Of a DNA stretch of 64,000 nt, positions 45,139 to 53,533 are shown piece by piece. The DNA comes from Streptomyces viridochromogenes DSM 40736. Its GTDB lineage: Bacteria > Actinomycetota > Actinomycetes > Streptomycetales > Streptomycetaceae. Position 1 is the stretch's first letter. Every line of letters starts with the position of its first letter. The notes under the pieces are model-generated. The model had not been told where the DNA came from and did not search any database. It was given only the letters and a program-made list of their open reading frames with translations. Location: positions 7,465,447 through 7,529,446 of the forward strand of contig NZ_GG657757.1 in NCBI RefSeq assembly GCF_000158955.1. Direction: 5' to 3'. A program made the translations under genes and the position numbers.

Positions 45139-46293
45139 GAGCGAGTCGCTGACCTGCGATGTCGTGGTGATCGGAGCCGGAGTGGTGGGCGCCGCATGCG
45201 CCCTGTACGCGGCCCGCGCGGGCCTGGACGCCGTCGTGGTGGACCGGGGCCCGGTGGCCGGCGGCACCACCGGCGCGGGGGAGGGGAACCTCCTCGTCTC
45301 CGACAAGGAACCCGGACCGGAGCTCGAACTGGCCTTGCTCTCCGCCCGGCTGTGGGCCGAGCTGGCCCGGGAGGGGCTGGGGGAGGCGGTCGAGTACGAG
45401 GCCAAGGGCGGTCTCGTCGTCGCCGGCACCGACGGAGCGCTGGCAGGGCTGGAGGGACTCGCGGCCGGGCAGCGCGCGGCGGGCGTCGAGGCGGTCCCGG
45501 TGCCGCCCGACCGTCTCCCCGATCTCGAGCCGTACCTGACGCCCGGCCTCGCGGGCGGCATGCACTACCCGCAGGACGCCCAGGTGATGCCCGCCCTCGC
45601 GGCGGCGCACCTGCTGCGCGCCTCGAAGGCACGGCTGCTCACCGGCCGGGAGGTGACCGGGGTGCTGACCGGCACCGGCGGCGCGGTGCGCGGGGTGCGT
45701 ACCCGGCCCGTGGCGACATCCACGCGCCGGCGGTCGTCAACGCGGCCGGTCCGTGGGGCGGCGAGATGGCGGCCCGCGCCGGGGTGTCGCTGCCGGTGCT
45801 GCCCCGGCGCGGCTTCGTCCTGGTCACCGAGCCGCTGCCGCCGCGCGTCCGGCACAAGGTCTACGCCGCGGACTACGTGGCCGACGTCGCGAGCGACTCG
45901 GCGGGCCTGCAGACCTCCCCGGTCGTGGAGGGCACGCCCGCCGGGCCGGTCCTCATCGGCGCCAGCCGCGAACGGGTCGGGTTCGACCGGACGGTGTCGC
46001 TCCCGGCGCTGCGGGCACTCGCGGCCGGCGCGACACGGCTCTTCCCGTTCCTCGCCGGGGTCCGGGCCATGAGGTCGTACGCCGGCTTCCGGCCGTACCT
46101 GCCGGACCACCTGCCGGCGATCGGTCCCGACCCCCGGGCGCCCGGCCTCCTGCACGCCTGCGGGCACGAGGGCGCGGGCATCGGACTGGCCACCGGCACC
46201 GGGCACCTGATCGCCCAGGCGCTGACCGGCCGGGCACCCGACCTGGACCTCACCCCGTTCCGGCCCGACCGCTTCCCCGAGGAGGCCGCGTGA
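45137..46293 (+). pseudogene. D-hydroxyproline dehydrogenase beta subunit (DadA-like FAD protein), one frameshift
   Basis: FAD-dependent amine oxidoreductase expected to oxidise cis-4-hydroxy-D-proline. The N-terminal frame from GTG 45137 has VVVIGAGVVGAACALYAARA and runs to about 45700. The family sequence then continues in another frame: HAPAVVNAAGPWGGEMAARA, GFRPYLPDHLPAIGP and ACGHEGAGIGLATGTG, to the stop at 46293. One missing base near 45701-45711 (GC-rich CCCGGCCCG) explains the break. The stop overlaps the next gene by 4 bp, so the operon structure is preserved. It could be a true mutation or a base-calling error. Confidence 0.85.
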
Positions 46294-46589
46294 ATCCGCT
46301 GGAACTCGCACGCGCCAGGCCCGGCCCCGCCTTCACGGTCACGTTCGACGGCCGGCCGGTCGAGGCCCTGCCCGGCCAGACGATCGCCGCCGTGCTGTGG
46401 GCCGCGGGCGTCACGGCCTGGCGCACCACCCGGGGCGAGGGCCGCCCACGCGGGGTGTTCTGCGGGATCGGCGTCTGCTTCGACTGCCTGGTCACCGTCA
46501 ACGGCCGTACCGGCCAGCGGGCTTGCCTGGTGCCGGCGCGGCCGGGCGACGTGATCGGCACGCAGGAGGGGACGGGCCGTGCGGACTGA
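46290..46589 (+). CDS. (2Fe-2S)-binding gamma subunit of hydroxyproline dehydrogenase (HcnA-like)
   Basis: A 99-residue ferredoxin-like subunit: FTVTFDGRPVEALPGQTIAA followed by the cluster cysteines in FCGIGVCFDCLVTVNG and QRACLVPA. Such small subunits carry electrons between the two flavoprotein subunits of D-hydroxyproline or related amine dehydrogenases. GTG 46290 overlaps the beta-subunit stop (GTGA), and the end overlaps the alpha subunit by 11 bp. This subunit is intact while both partners are broken. Confidence 0.87.
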   Translation: MNPLELARARPGPAFTVTFDGRPVEALPGQTIAAVLWAAGVTAWRTTRGEGRPRGVFCGIGVCFDCLVTVNGRTGQRACLVPARPGDVIGTQEGTGRAD

Positions 46590-47947
46590 CCTCGTCGTGA
46601 TCGGGGCCGGGCCCGCCGGGCTGGCCGCGTCCCTGGCGGCCTCCGCACGCGGCGCCGGGGTCGCGCTCGTGGACGGGGCGACGGAGACGGGCGGGCAGTT
46701 CTACCGGCAGCCCGCCGCCGGGCTCGGCGCCGGGCGCCCCGAGGCGCTGCACCACGGGTGGCGCACCTGGGAACGGCTGCGCGACGGACTCGCCGCCAGT
46801 GCCGTACGCGTGCTGACGGATCACCACGTGTGGTGCGTGGAACCACGACCCCGCGGCTTCACCGTGCACGCCCTGCTCGGCCCGGAGCAGGAGGAGCCGG
46901 CCGAGGTGCACGCGGACGCCGTGCTCCTGGCCACCGGCGGCTACGAGCACGTCCTGCCCTTCCCCGGCTGGACCCTCCCCGGCGTCGTCACCGCCTCAGG
47001 AGCCCAGTCCATGCTCAAGGGCGGGCTCGTGGTGCCGGGGCGCCGGGCGGTCGTGGCCGGGACCGGGCCCCTGCTGCTGCCCGTGGCGACCGGGCTCGCG
47101 GCAACCGGTGTCGAGGTCGCCGCGCTCGTCGAGTTCACCGGCCCGGGGCGCCTCGCCCCCCACGACCACGGCCCGGCCTTGCCGGCAAACTTCCCGAGGG
47201 CGCCGCGTAAGCCGCCCGGCTGCTGCGCCACCGCGTGCCGTTCCTCGCCCGGCACACCGTCGTCCGCGCCACGGCGACGACCGGCTGACCGGCGTCACGG
47301 TCGCCGCCCCCGACGCCGCCGGACGCGTCCGGCCCGGAAGCGAGCGGCACCTGCCCTGCGACACCCTGGCCGTCGGCCACGGCATGCTTGCGCACACCGA
47401 CCTGGCGGAGGGGCTCGGCTGCCGCCTCGACGGGCACACGGTCGCCGTCGACGCCGAGCAGCGCACCGACGTACCCGGTGTCTGGGCGGCCGGCGAGGCC
47501 ACCGGCATCGGTGGCGCTGCCCTCGCCCTCGCCGAGGGACACATCGCCGGGTGCTCCGTCGCCGCCCGCCTGCACGGCACCGAACCCGCCCCGGCCCCCG
47601 CCGCACTCAAGGCCCGCACCGGGCTCCGCAGGAGCGCCGCCGCCCTCGCATCCGCCTACGCGCCGCCCGCGCACTGGCCCGAGCAGGTCACCGACGACAC
47701 CGTGGTCTGCCGCTGCGAGGAAGTCACCGCCGGTGCCGTGCGCGACGCCCTGGACCTCGGAGCGGGCGACGCGCGCACCGTGAAGCTGCTCACCCGCGCG
47801 GGGATGGGCTGGTGCCAGGGCCGGATGTGCGCCACCGCGGTCGCGGGGCTCACCGGATGCCCGCCCACCCCGTCCAGAAGGCCGTTCGCCCGTCCCGTGC
47901 CGCTCGGCGTCCTCGCCCGGCACCACCCCCAGGAGGGACTGTCATGA
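46579..47947 (+). pseudogene. Hydroxyproline dehydrogenase alpha subunit (HcnB-like), multiple lesions
   Basis: FAD/NAD(P)-binding flavoprotein. From GTG 46579 the frame gives LVVIGAGPAGLAASLAASA and AVVAGTGPLLLPVATGLAA up to about 47150. Homology then moves to a second frame (LAGKLPEGAA, then TAA at 47208-47210, then AARLLRHRVPFLARHTVVRA), and from about 47275 to a third frame (DDRLTGVTVAAPDAAG to the end). The C-terminus holds the BFD-like iron-sulfur motif VCRCEEVTAGAV with WCQGRMC. Two one-base losses and one nonsense codon are needed to explain this. It ends in an ATGA overlap with the deaminase. Confidence 0.83.
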
Positions 47948-48834
47948 CCGATCACCGCCTCTGGCGCGGCGTCCTCGTCGCCACCGCGCTCCCGCTGAAC
48001 GACGACCTCTCCGTGAACCACGACAGGTACGCCGAGCACTGCGCCTGGCTGGTCGAGAACGGCTGCGACGGTGTCGTGCCGAACGGCTCCCTCGGCGAGT
48101 ACCAGGTGCTCACCCCGCAGGAGCGCGCCCGGGTCGTGGAGACGGCCGTGGCCGCGATCGGCGGGCAGCGCGTCATGCCCGGCGTCGCCGCGTACGGATC
48201 CGCCGAGTCCCGGCGCTGGGCCGAGCAGGCGGGCGAGGCGGGCTGCCGGGCGGTGATGCTGCTGCCGCCGAACGCCTACCGCGCCGACGAGCGGTCCGTC
48301 GTCGCCCACTACGCCGAGGTCGCGAAGGCCGGCCTGCCGGTCGTGGCGTACAACAACCCGATCGACACCAAGGTCGACCTCGTGCCGGAACTGCTCGCCC
48401 GGCTGCACGGCGAGGGACACATCCAGGGCGTGAAGGAGTTCTCCGGGGACGTCCGCCGGGCCTACCGCATCGCCGAACTCGCCCCGGAACTGGACCTGTT
48501 GATCGGCGCCGACGACGTCCTGCTGGAGCTGGCCGTCGCGGGCGCGAAGGGCTGGGTGGCGGGCTACCCGAACGCCCTGCCGCAGGCGTCGGTCGAGCTC
48601 TACCACGCGGCCGTCGACGGCGACCTCGACACCGCACGGACCCTGTACCGGCAGTTGCATCCGCTGCTGCGGTGGGACTCGCGGGTGGAGTTCGTCCAGG
48701 CCATCAAGCTGTCGATGGACATCGTCGGCCGCCACGGCGGCCCGTGCCGCCCCCCGCGCGTGCCCCTGCTGCCCGAGCAGGAGGCGGCGGTGCGGGCAGC
48801 CACGGAGAAGGCCGTCGCGGCCGGATTGGCGTAG
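47944..48834 (+). CDS. DapA-family pyrroline-4-hydroxy-2-carboxylate deaminase candidate
   Basis: Class I lyase of the dihydrodipicolinate synthase family, 296 residues. Family marks are GVVPNGSLGEYQVLTPQERA, VVAYNNPIDTKVDL, the Schiff-base lysine in IQGVKEFSGDVRRA, and GWVAGYPNALPQ. In hydroxyproline clusters this enzyme converts 1-pyrroline-4-hydroxy-2-carboxylate to alpha-ketoglutarate semialdehyde and ammonia. ATG 47944 overlaps the alpha-subunit stop. Without a working dehydrogenase its substrate would not be made by this operon. Confidence 0.86.
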   Translation: MTDHRLWRGVLVATALPLNDDLSVNHDRYAEHCAWLVENGCDGVVPNGSLGEYQVLTPQERARVVETAVAAIGGQRVMPGVAAYGSAESRRWAEQAGEAGCRAVMLLPPNAYRADERSVVAHYAEVAKAGLPVVAYNNPIDTKVDLVPELLARLHGEGHIQGVKEFSGDVRRAYRIAELAPELDLLIGADDVLLELAVAGAKGWVAGYPNALPQASVELYHAAVDGDLDTARTLYRQLHPLLRWDSRVEFVQAIKLSMDIVGRHGGPCRPPRVPLLPEQEAAVRAATEKAVAAGLA

Positions 48835-48839
48835 GGACC

Positions 48840-49841
48840 ATGCGCAGCAGACTCGTCGTCCACGCCGTCGACTCGCACACCGAGGGCATGCCGACCCGCG
48901 TGATCACCGGGGGCATCGGCACCATTGCGGGCGCCACCATGAACGAGCGGCGGCTGTACTTCCGCGAACACCGCGACGACATCGCGCAGTTGCTGATGAA
49001 CGAGCCGCGCGGGCACTCCGCCATGAGCGGCGCGATCCTCCAGCCACCGACCCGGCCCGACTGCGACTGGGGCGTCGTCTACATCGAGGTCTCCGGCTAT
49101 CTGCCGATGTGCGGGCACGGCACGATCGGCGTCGCGACCGTCCTCGTCGAGACCGGCATGGTCGAGGCCGTCGAGCCGGTCACCACCATCCGGCTCGACA
49201 CCCCGGCGGGGCCGGTCGTCGCCGAGGTGGCGGTGGAGGACGGGGCCGCGAAGGCGGTCACCCTGCACAACGTCCCCTCCTTCGCCGTCGGCCTCGACCG
49301 CAAGGCAACCCTCGCCGACGGGCGGACGGTGACCTATGACCTCGCCTTCGGCGGCAACTTCTACGCCATCCTGCCGCTGGAGCGGTTCGGCCTGCCCTTC
49401 GACCGGTCCCGCAAGGACGAGATCCTCCACGCCGGCCTGTCCCTCATGGCCGCCGTCAACGCCGAGGAGCCGCCCGTCCACCCGGAGGACCCGTCCATCC
49501 ACGGCCTGCACCACGTCTACCTGGCCGCCCCCGGCTCGGACGCCCGCCACTCCCGGCACGCCATGGCCATCCACCCCGGCTGGTTCGACCGTTCGCCCTG
49601 CGGCACGGGCACCAGCGCCCGCATGGCACAGTTGCACGCGCGCGGCGAACTCCCGCTGCACACCGAGTTCGTGAACGAGTCCTTCATCGGCACCCGGTTC
49701 ACCGGCAGACTGCTCGGCACCACCGAGGTGGCCGGCCGCCCGGCCGTGCTGCCCAGCTTCACCGGACGCGCCTGGATCACCGGCACCGCCCAGTACCTGC
49801 TGGACCCCGAGGACCCCTTCCCCGCGGGGTTCGTCCTGTGA
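48840..49841 (+). CDS. 4-hydroxyproline 2-epimerase (proline racemase family)
   Basis: Converts trans-4-hydroxy-L-proline to cis-4-hydroxy-D-proline using two catalytic cysteines. The 333-residue protein keeps both, in LPMCGHGTIGVAT and SPCGTGTSARMA; the dehydratase branch of the family has Thr at the first position. The start is VVHAVDSHTEGMPTRVITGG. ATG 48840 lies 5 bp after the deaminase stop. The epimerase assignment over proline racemase rests mainly on the neighbouring dehydrogenase and deaminase genes. Confidence 0.9.
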   Translation: MRSRLVVHAVDSHTEGMPTRVITGGIGTIAGATMNERRLYFREHRDDIAQLLMNEPRGHSAMSGAILQPPTRPDCDWGVVYIEVSGYLPMCGHGTIGVATVLVETGMVEAVEPVTTIRLDTPAGPVVAEVAVEDGAAKAVTLHNVPSFAVGLDRKATLADGRTVTYDLAFGGNFYAILPLERFGLPFDRSRKDEILHAGLSLMAAVNAEEPPVHPEDPSIHGLHHVYLAAPGSDARHSRHAMAIHPGWFDRSPCGTGTSARMAQLHARGELPLHTEFVNESFIGTRFTGRLLGTTEVAGRPAVLPSFTGRAWITGTAQYLLDPEDPFPAGFVL

Positions 49842-49878
49842 GCCGGACCCTGCGCACCAGAGAGGAACCCCGACCGCC

Positions 49879-50550
49879 ATGGCCCCGCAGCACACCCCGG
49901 CCCTGCCCCGGCTGGGCAGCAGGAAGCCCAGCCACCGGGAGCGGGTCGCGGACGCGCTGCGGGCCGCCCTGATCGCCGGTGAACTGCGCCCGGGCGAGGT
50001 CTACTCGGCCCCCGGCCTCGCCGCCCGGTTCGGCGTCTCCGCCACCCCGGTGCGCGAGGCCATGCTCGACCTCGCCAAGGAGGGCCTGGTCGACACCGTG
50101 CCCAACAAGGGCTTCCGGGTCACCGCCGTCTCCGAGAAGCAACTCGACGAGTACACCCACGTCCGGGCGCTGATAGAGATCCCCACGACGGCGGCCCTCG
50201 CCCGCACGGCCGACCCGGTGGCGCTGGAGGCGCTCCGCCCGGTCGCCCGGGAGATCGTCACCTCCGCCGCGGCCGGTGACCTCATCGCCTACGTCGAGGC
50301 CGACCTGCGCTTCCACCTGGGCCTGCTGGCCCTCGCCGGCAACGACCATCTCGTCGACGTCGTCCGCGATCTCAGGCGCCGCTCCCGGCTGTACGGGCTG
50401 ACCGCGCTGGTGGAACAGGGGCGGCTGGAGGCGTCGGCCGAGGAACACCTGGAGATCCTGGACGCGTTGCTCGCCCGCGACGAGGAGGCCGTACGGTCCG
50501 TGATGACCCGGCACCTCGGGCATGTCCGGGGCCTGTGGGCGGCGCCCTGA
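49879..50550 (+). CDS. GntR family (FadR/FCD type) regulator of hydroxyproline genes
   Basis: A 223-residue regulator with an N-terminal winged HTH (SHRERVADALRAALIAG, SAPGLAARFGVSATPVREAM) and an all-helical FCD ligand domain whose metal-binding residues include the DLRFHLGLL and AEEHLEIL regions. It follows the catabolic genes at 37 bp and probably represses them; the TAGTACTA palindrome at 45127 is the best operator candidate. It converges with the VanB-like gene with only 7 bp between stops. Confidence 0.9.
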   Translation: MAPQHTPALPRLGSRKPSHRERVADALRAALIAGELRPGEVYSAPGLAARFGVSATPVREAMLDLAKEGLVDTVPNKGFRVTAVSEKQLDEYTHVRALIEIPTTAALARTADPVALEALRPVAREIVTSAAAGDLIAYVEADLRFHLGLLALAGNDHLVDVVRDLRRRSRLYGLTALVEQGRLEASAEEHLEILDALLARDEEAVRSVMTRHLGHVRGLWAAP

Positions 50551-50557
50551 CCCACCG

Positions 50558-51493
50558 TCACAGGTCCAGCACCAGCCGCTTCCCACGGCAGCGGGAGACG
50601 CAGATCAGCATGGTCTCGCCCGCCGCGCGTTCGTCGTCGGTGAGCACCGAGTCGCGGTGGTCCGGTTCGCCGTCCAGGACGTCCGTCTCACAGGTGCCGC
50701 AGGTGCCCTCGGTGCAGGAGTAGAGCACCTCGACCCCGGCGGCGCGCACGGCGTCGAGCACCGACACGTCCGGCGCGACCGTCACCGTCCTGCCGCTGCG
50801 CGCCAGCTCCACCTCGAACTCCGTGGTGTCGCCGGCCTCCTGCTCCTTGGGCCGGAACCGCTCGACGCGCAGCACTCCGGACGGGCAGCGCTCCTCGACC
50901 GCGTCCAGCAGCGGCCCCGGGCCGCAGCAGTAGACGAGCGTGCCGTCGGGGACGTCGTCCAGCACCGAAGGCAGGTCCAGCAGCCCGGACTCGTCCTCGG
51001 GCGTGATCGTCACCCGGTCCCCGTACCGTCCCAGTTCCTCGCCGAACGCCATCGACCGGCGTGTGCGCCCGCCGTACAGCAGCGTCCAGTCGGCGCCCGC
51101 CGCCTCGGCCGCCGCCAGCATCGGCAGGATCGGGGTGATGCCGATGCCGCCCGCGACGAAGCGGTAGCGGGCGGCCGGCTCCAGGGCAAAGTTGTTCCGG
51201 GGCCCGCGCACCCGGACCTTGTCCCCCCGTCCCACCTGCTCGTGCACATGGGCCGAGCCGCCCCGCCCGTCCGGCTCGCGCAGCACCGCGATCCGCCAGG
51301 CCGACCGGTCCGCCGGGTCTCCGCACAGCGAGTACTGCCGCTCCAGCCCGGGGCCGAGCACGACGTCGATATGGGCGCCCGGCTCCCAGACCGGGAGCTC
51401 CTCGCCCAGCGGGTGGCGCAGGGTGAGGGCCAGCACACCGTCGGCGGCGAACTCCCTCCGCTCGACCACCAGTTCTTCTTCGTACCCGCTCAT
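50558..51493 (-). CDS. VanB-like oxygenase reductase (FMN/NAD plus 2Fe-2S ferredoxin)
   Basis: A 311-residue electron-transfer component. The flavin domain carries RQYSLCGDP, the NAD domain FVAGGIGITPILPML and YCCGPGPLLDAV, and the C-terminal plant-type ferredoxin YSCTEGTCGTCETDVLDG plus a late Cys in LICVSRC. This FNR-then-ferredoxin order is that of phthalate dioxygenase reductase and VanB. It passes electrons from NADH to the Rieske oxygenase encoded two genes upstream. ATG 51493 overlaps the 64-residue gene (ATGA). Confidence 0.92.
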   Translation of the reverse strand: MSGYEEELVVERREFAADGVLALTLRHPLGEELPVWEPGAHIDVVLGPGLERQYSLCGDPADRSAWRIAVLREPDGRGGSAHVHEQVGRGDKVRVRGPRNNFALEPAARYRFVAGGIGITPILPMLAAAEAAGADWTLLYGGRTRRSMAFGEELGRYGDRVTITPEDESGLLDLPSVLDDVPDGTLVYCCGPGPLLDAVEERCPSGVLRVERFRPKEQEAGDTTEFEVELARSGRTVTVAPDVSVLDAVRAAGVEVLYSCTEGTCGTCETDVLDGEPDHRDSVLTDDERAAGETMLICVSRCRGKRLVLDL

Positions 51494-51684
51494 GAGCTGT
51501 TCCCTCGTGGCTCCTCGACGTGGTGCCCCTGCGGGTGGGCGAGCATCCACTCCCACATCTCGACCGGGTCCTGCGCGGTGTGCTCACGGCCGCAGTGGCA
51601 GGTGCCGTGCAGCACGTCGGTGCCGGGCAGCCAGTCGATGCGGTAGATCTCGCGCGGCCCTGCCGATGAGCCGAGCCTCGTCAC
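51490..51684 (-). CDS. 64-residue protein of the Rieske oxygenase operon
   Basis: Very small protein starting MTRLGSSAGPREIYRIDW with a compact HGTCHCGREH motif that could bind a metal or iron-sulfur group. It overlaps the Rieske gene upstream (GTGA) and the reductase gene downstream (ATGA), so it is translated in fixed ratio with both. I do not recognise a named family. Position suggests an accessory subunit or assembly factor for the oxygenase. Confidence 0.7.
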   Translation of the reverse strand: MTRLGSSAGPREIYRIDWLPGTDVLHGTCHCGREHTAQDPVEMWEWMLAHPQGHHVEEPRGNSS

Positions 51685-52751
51685 TGGACCTTCTCCACCG
51701 GCTTGTCGCCCTGCTCCACCAGCCGGGCGAGGATACGGCGGGCGGCCAGACCGCCGGTGTCGATGTTGATGCTCAGCTCCTGGTAGCCGGTGCGCTCGGT
51801 GCCGAGCGTCTTCTGGAGCAGGTTGAGAGCGGTGACGTCCTGCATCACGACCGTGTGGTTGTTGCCCCGCAGGAACTCGGTGACCTCGGCGTCGTCCGTC
51901 GCCCAGTCACGCGAGACCGCCCAGAAGTCGTACACCTCGCCGTCGCCGGAGGGCGTGATCGCGTACGTGATCTCGGTGTGGAAGCCGTTCGGGTCGCTGC
52001 CGTCCGCCTCCGGCAGCACACCGGCCGGAGCGATCCTGCTGTGCAGCAGATACAGGCAGGGGGCGTGGTACTCGATGTCCTGCCAGCGGGTGATCCGGCC
52101 CTCGATGCCGGTGGACCTGGCGTAGAACGGCGGGCACTCGGCGTCGTCCATGTGCCGGCTCACCCGGACGATCCCGGCGCCCTCGTCGACCTCGGTCGTG
52201 ATCGGCGTCTCGGCGACCTCCGGGGTGCCGATGTACCCGCCGTGCAGATACGTCTCGTGGGACAGGTCCAGGAGGTTGTCGACGAGCAGACCGTAGTCGC
52301 AGTCGATCGGCTCCATGCCGCGCACGGTGACCCAGCCGGGGGAGTCGAGGTGCCTGGCCCGCGGGATGCCCTGCGGGTCGGCGAGCGCCGGGTCGCCGAT
52401 CCACACCCAGATCAACGAGTCCTGCTCGACGACGGGGTAGGAGGCGACCCGGGCCGTGCGCGGCACCCGCTTCTGCCCGGGGACGTACACGCACGTACCG
52501 GTCGTGTCGTACGTGAACCCGTGGTACCCGCACACGATCCGGTCGCCGTCGAGGCGCGTCGGTGCCTCGGACAGCGGGTACCGGCGGTGCACGCACCGGT
52601 CGTGCAGCACGACCGGCGTGCCCTCCTCCGCCGTCCGGTAGAGCACGAGCGTCTCACCGAGGATCGTCCGTCCGAGCAACTCCCGCCCGACCTCGTGACT
52701 GTAGGCGGCGACGTACCACTGGTTCCTGGCGAAGGCGGTCATGTGAGGCAT
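51681..52751 (-). CDS. Rieske aromatic ring-hydroxylating oxygenase (VanA-like)
   Basis: Oxygenase component of 356 residues. Rieske ligands are DRCVHRRYPLS and CGYHGFTYD (about residues 51-80). The mononuclear iron site is VDNLLDLSHETYLHGGYIG. Length and the VYVPGQKR segment fit the VanA class of single-subunit O-demethylases, such as vanillate demethylase. The substrate is not certain; vanillate would fit if ferulate-type compounds enter through the 15-19 kb cluster. ATG 52751 is used; ATG 52742 is possible. Confidence 0.88.
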   Translation of the reverse strand: MPHMTAFARNQWYVAAYSHEVGRELLGRTILGETLVLYRTAEEGTPVVLHDRCVHRRYPLSEAPTRLDGDRIVCGYHGFTYDTTGTCVYVPGQKRVPRTARVASYPVVEQDSLIWVWIGDPALADPQGIPRARHLDSPGWVTVRGMEPIDCDYGLLVDNLLDLSHETYLHGGYIGTPEVAETPITTEVDEGAGIVRVSRHMDDAECPPFYARSTGIEGRITRWQDIEYHAPCLYLLHSRIAPAGVLPEADGSDPNGFHTEITYAITPSGDGEVYDFWAVSRDWATDDAEVTEFLRGNNHTVVMQDVTALNLLQKTLGTERTGYQELSINIDTGGLAARRILARLVEQGDKPVEKVQ

Positions 52752-53323
52752 GGGGTTCCCGTCCCTGTCGGCGGGGCGGCGTCGCCCCGCGTGCCGTGGT
52801 TGGAATCAGGGTCGTGACGCCGGTGGTTGCCGCGCAAGGCGGCTTCTGTCAGGCGGAAACGTCTCTGCGAAAGGGCTGGTCAGGGTCTTGTCATGCGCCT
52901 TGCTCATTACGGGCAGTGGCTGCGGAGTGGCGTCGCTGGGTGGATCACTCCAGAGGTGACTCCAGAGGTGGCCGCTCATGGGTTTGGCGCGCACGTCCGA
53001 TCGCGATGCTGCCAGCGGCCCGTTCGAAGGAGGCCACCCTTCCTTGACCTGCGACCTTGAGGGTCTCTCGCCGGTTGGCGAGCCGGTCGTCCAAGTTCTG
53101 CACAGTCCATCCTCCGCACGCTCCCGGAGCCGGTGCAAGGGATATTGACCTGACGCCTTCTTCGCCGCGTGATGAGGTGCTGAGCGCGAGAGTGCCTTTC
53201 GTCGATGCGGCCCGATCGCGGAGCCCCATCGCCTTGAGCGCGCGTGCAACCCCGAGTTGTAACAGGAACATGGCACGCGTACGAAGGTGTCGTTGCAGGG
53301 ACAGTCAAGCGAAGCGGCCAGCC
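52752..53323. other. Gene-poor intergenic stretch with tandem repeat
   Basis: About 570 bp between the Rieske operon and the first sulfur leader, with lower apparent GC than its neighbours. Short overlapping ORFs exist on both strands (the longest 108 codons, minus, 52945-53271), but their translations match nothing I recognise and have poor codon bias. The only structure seen is the perfect 12-bp tandem repeat at 52947-52970. No transposase or attachment site was recognised. Confidence 0.5.
52947..52970. repeat. Perfect tandem repeat of ACTCCAGAGGTG (2 copies)
   Basis: Two adjacent identical 12-bp units, 52947-52958 and 52959-52970. A simple slippage duplication in non-coding sequence is the most likely explanation. 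Confidence 0.85.
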
Positions 53324-53352
53324 TTGACCACCTTTTGACCTGTAGTTAGGTT
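53324..53352 (+). promoter_or_regulatory. Promoter of the first Cys leader peptide (leaderless geometry)
   Basis: TTGACC (-35, 53324-53329) and TAGGTT (-10, 53347-53352) separated by exactly 17 bp. The expected transcription start, 7 nt after the -10, falls on the A of the leader ATG at 53359. A second TTGACC at 53335 is not at promoter spacing. Confidence 0.7.
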
Positions 53353-53358
53353 CGATCC

Positions 53359-53433
53359 ATGCGGATCTTCAAGCGCTTTCGCAAACGGCGGGCCATTGAT
53401 CTGATGCGCGTCGCGACCGCGGTGTGTAGCTGA
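53359..53433 (+). CDS. Putative leader peptide (24 aa, C-terminal Cys) upstream of sulfonate ABC genes
   Basis: Encodes MRIFKRFRKRRAIDLMRVATAVCS (written here as MRIFKRFRKRR then AIDLMRVATAVCS). It belongs to the small Streptomyces leader peptides with a basic start, the block DLxRVxxxxC and a cysteine near the end, commonly seen before sulfur-uptake and organosulfur genes. It ends 100 bp before the substrate-binding protein. Ribosome stalling at the Cys codon when cysteine is scarce would alter the downstream RNA. It is too short for standard gene callers, and the downstream context supports it being real. Confidence 0.8.
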   Translation: MRIFKRFRKRRAIDLMRVATAVCS

Positions 53434-53509
53434 CCTCAACCGTGCTGCCTGTTTTCTTCAACCCCAGTTCCGCCTTTGGCTGCCTTTCGGTGTCGTCTCC
53501 CGTCGCGTG

Positions 53510-53529
53510 GCCTTTCTTTCCGTGAAGGC
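53510..53529 (+). promoter_or_regulatory. Small hairpin covering the ribosome-binding site of the binding-protein gene
   Basis: GCCTT (53510-53514) can pair with AAGGC (53525-53529) around a 10-nt loop. The second arm contains the GAAGG Shine-Dalgarno of the ATG at 53534. Leader translation upstream could influence this pairing. The stem is only 5 bp, so the effect would be modest. Confidence 0.4.
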
Positions 53530-53533
53530 ATGA

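Noticed and set aside
46579..48834. One 751-codon fusion of the FAD subunit and DapA-like deaminase
   Set aside because: The frame happens to stay open after the frameshift, but residues about 200-455 look like out-of-frame Arg/Pro-rich translation. The deaminase has its own ATG overlapping the real stop of the FAD gene.
52945..53271. 108-codon minus-strand ORF as a possible gene or transposase remnant
   Set aside because: No recognisable motif, poor codon bias and no ribosome-binding site; left as unassigned.
53359..53433. Reading AAGCGCTTTC inside the first leader ORF as a LacI operator
   Set aside because: The near-palindrome arises from Lys-Arg-Phe codons of the leader peptide, and the arms are not symmetric beyond 8 bp.
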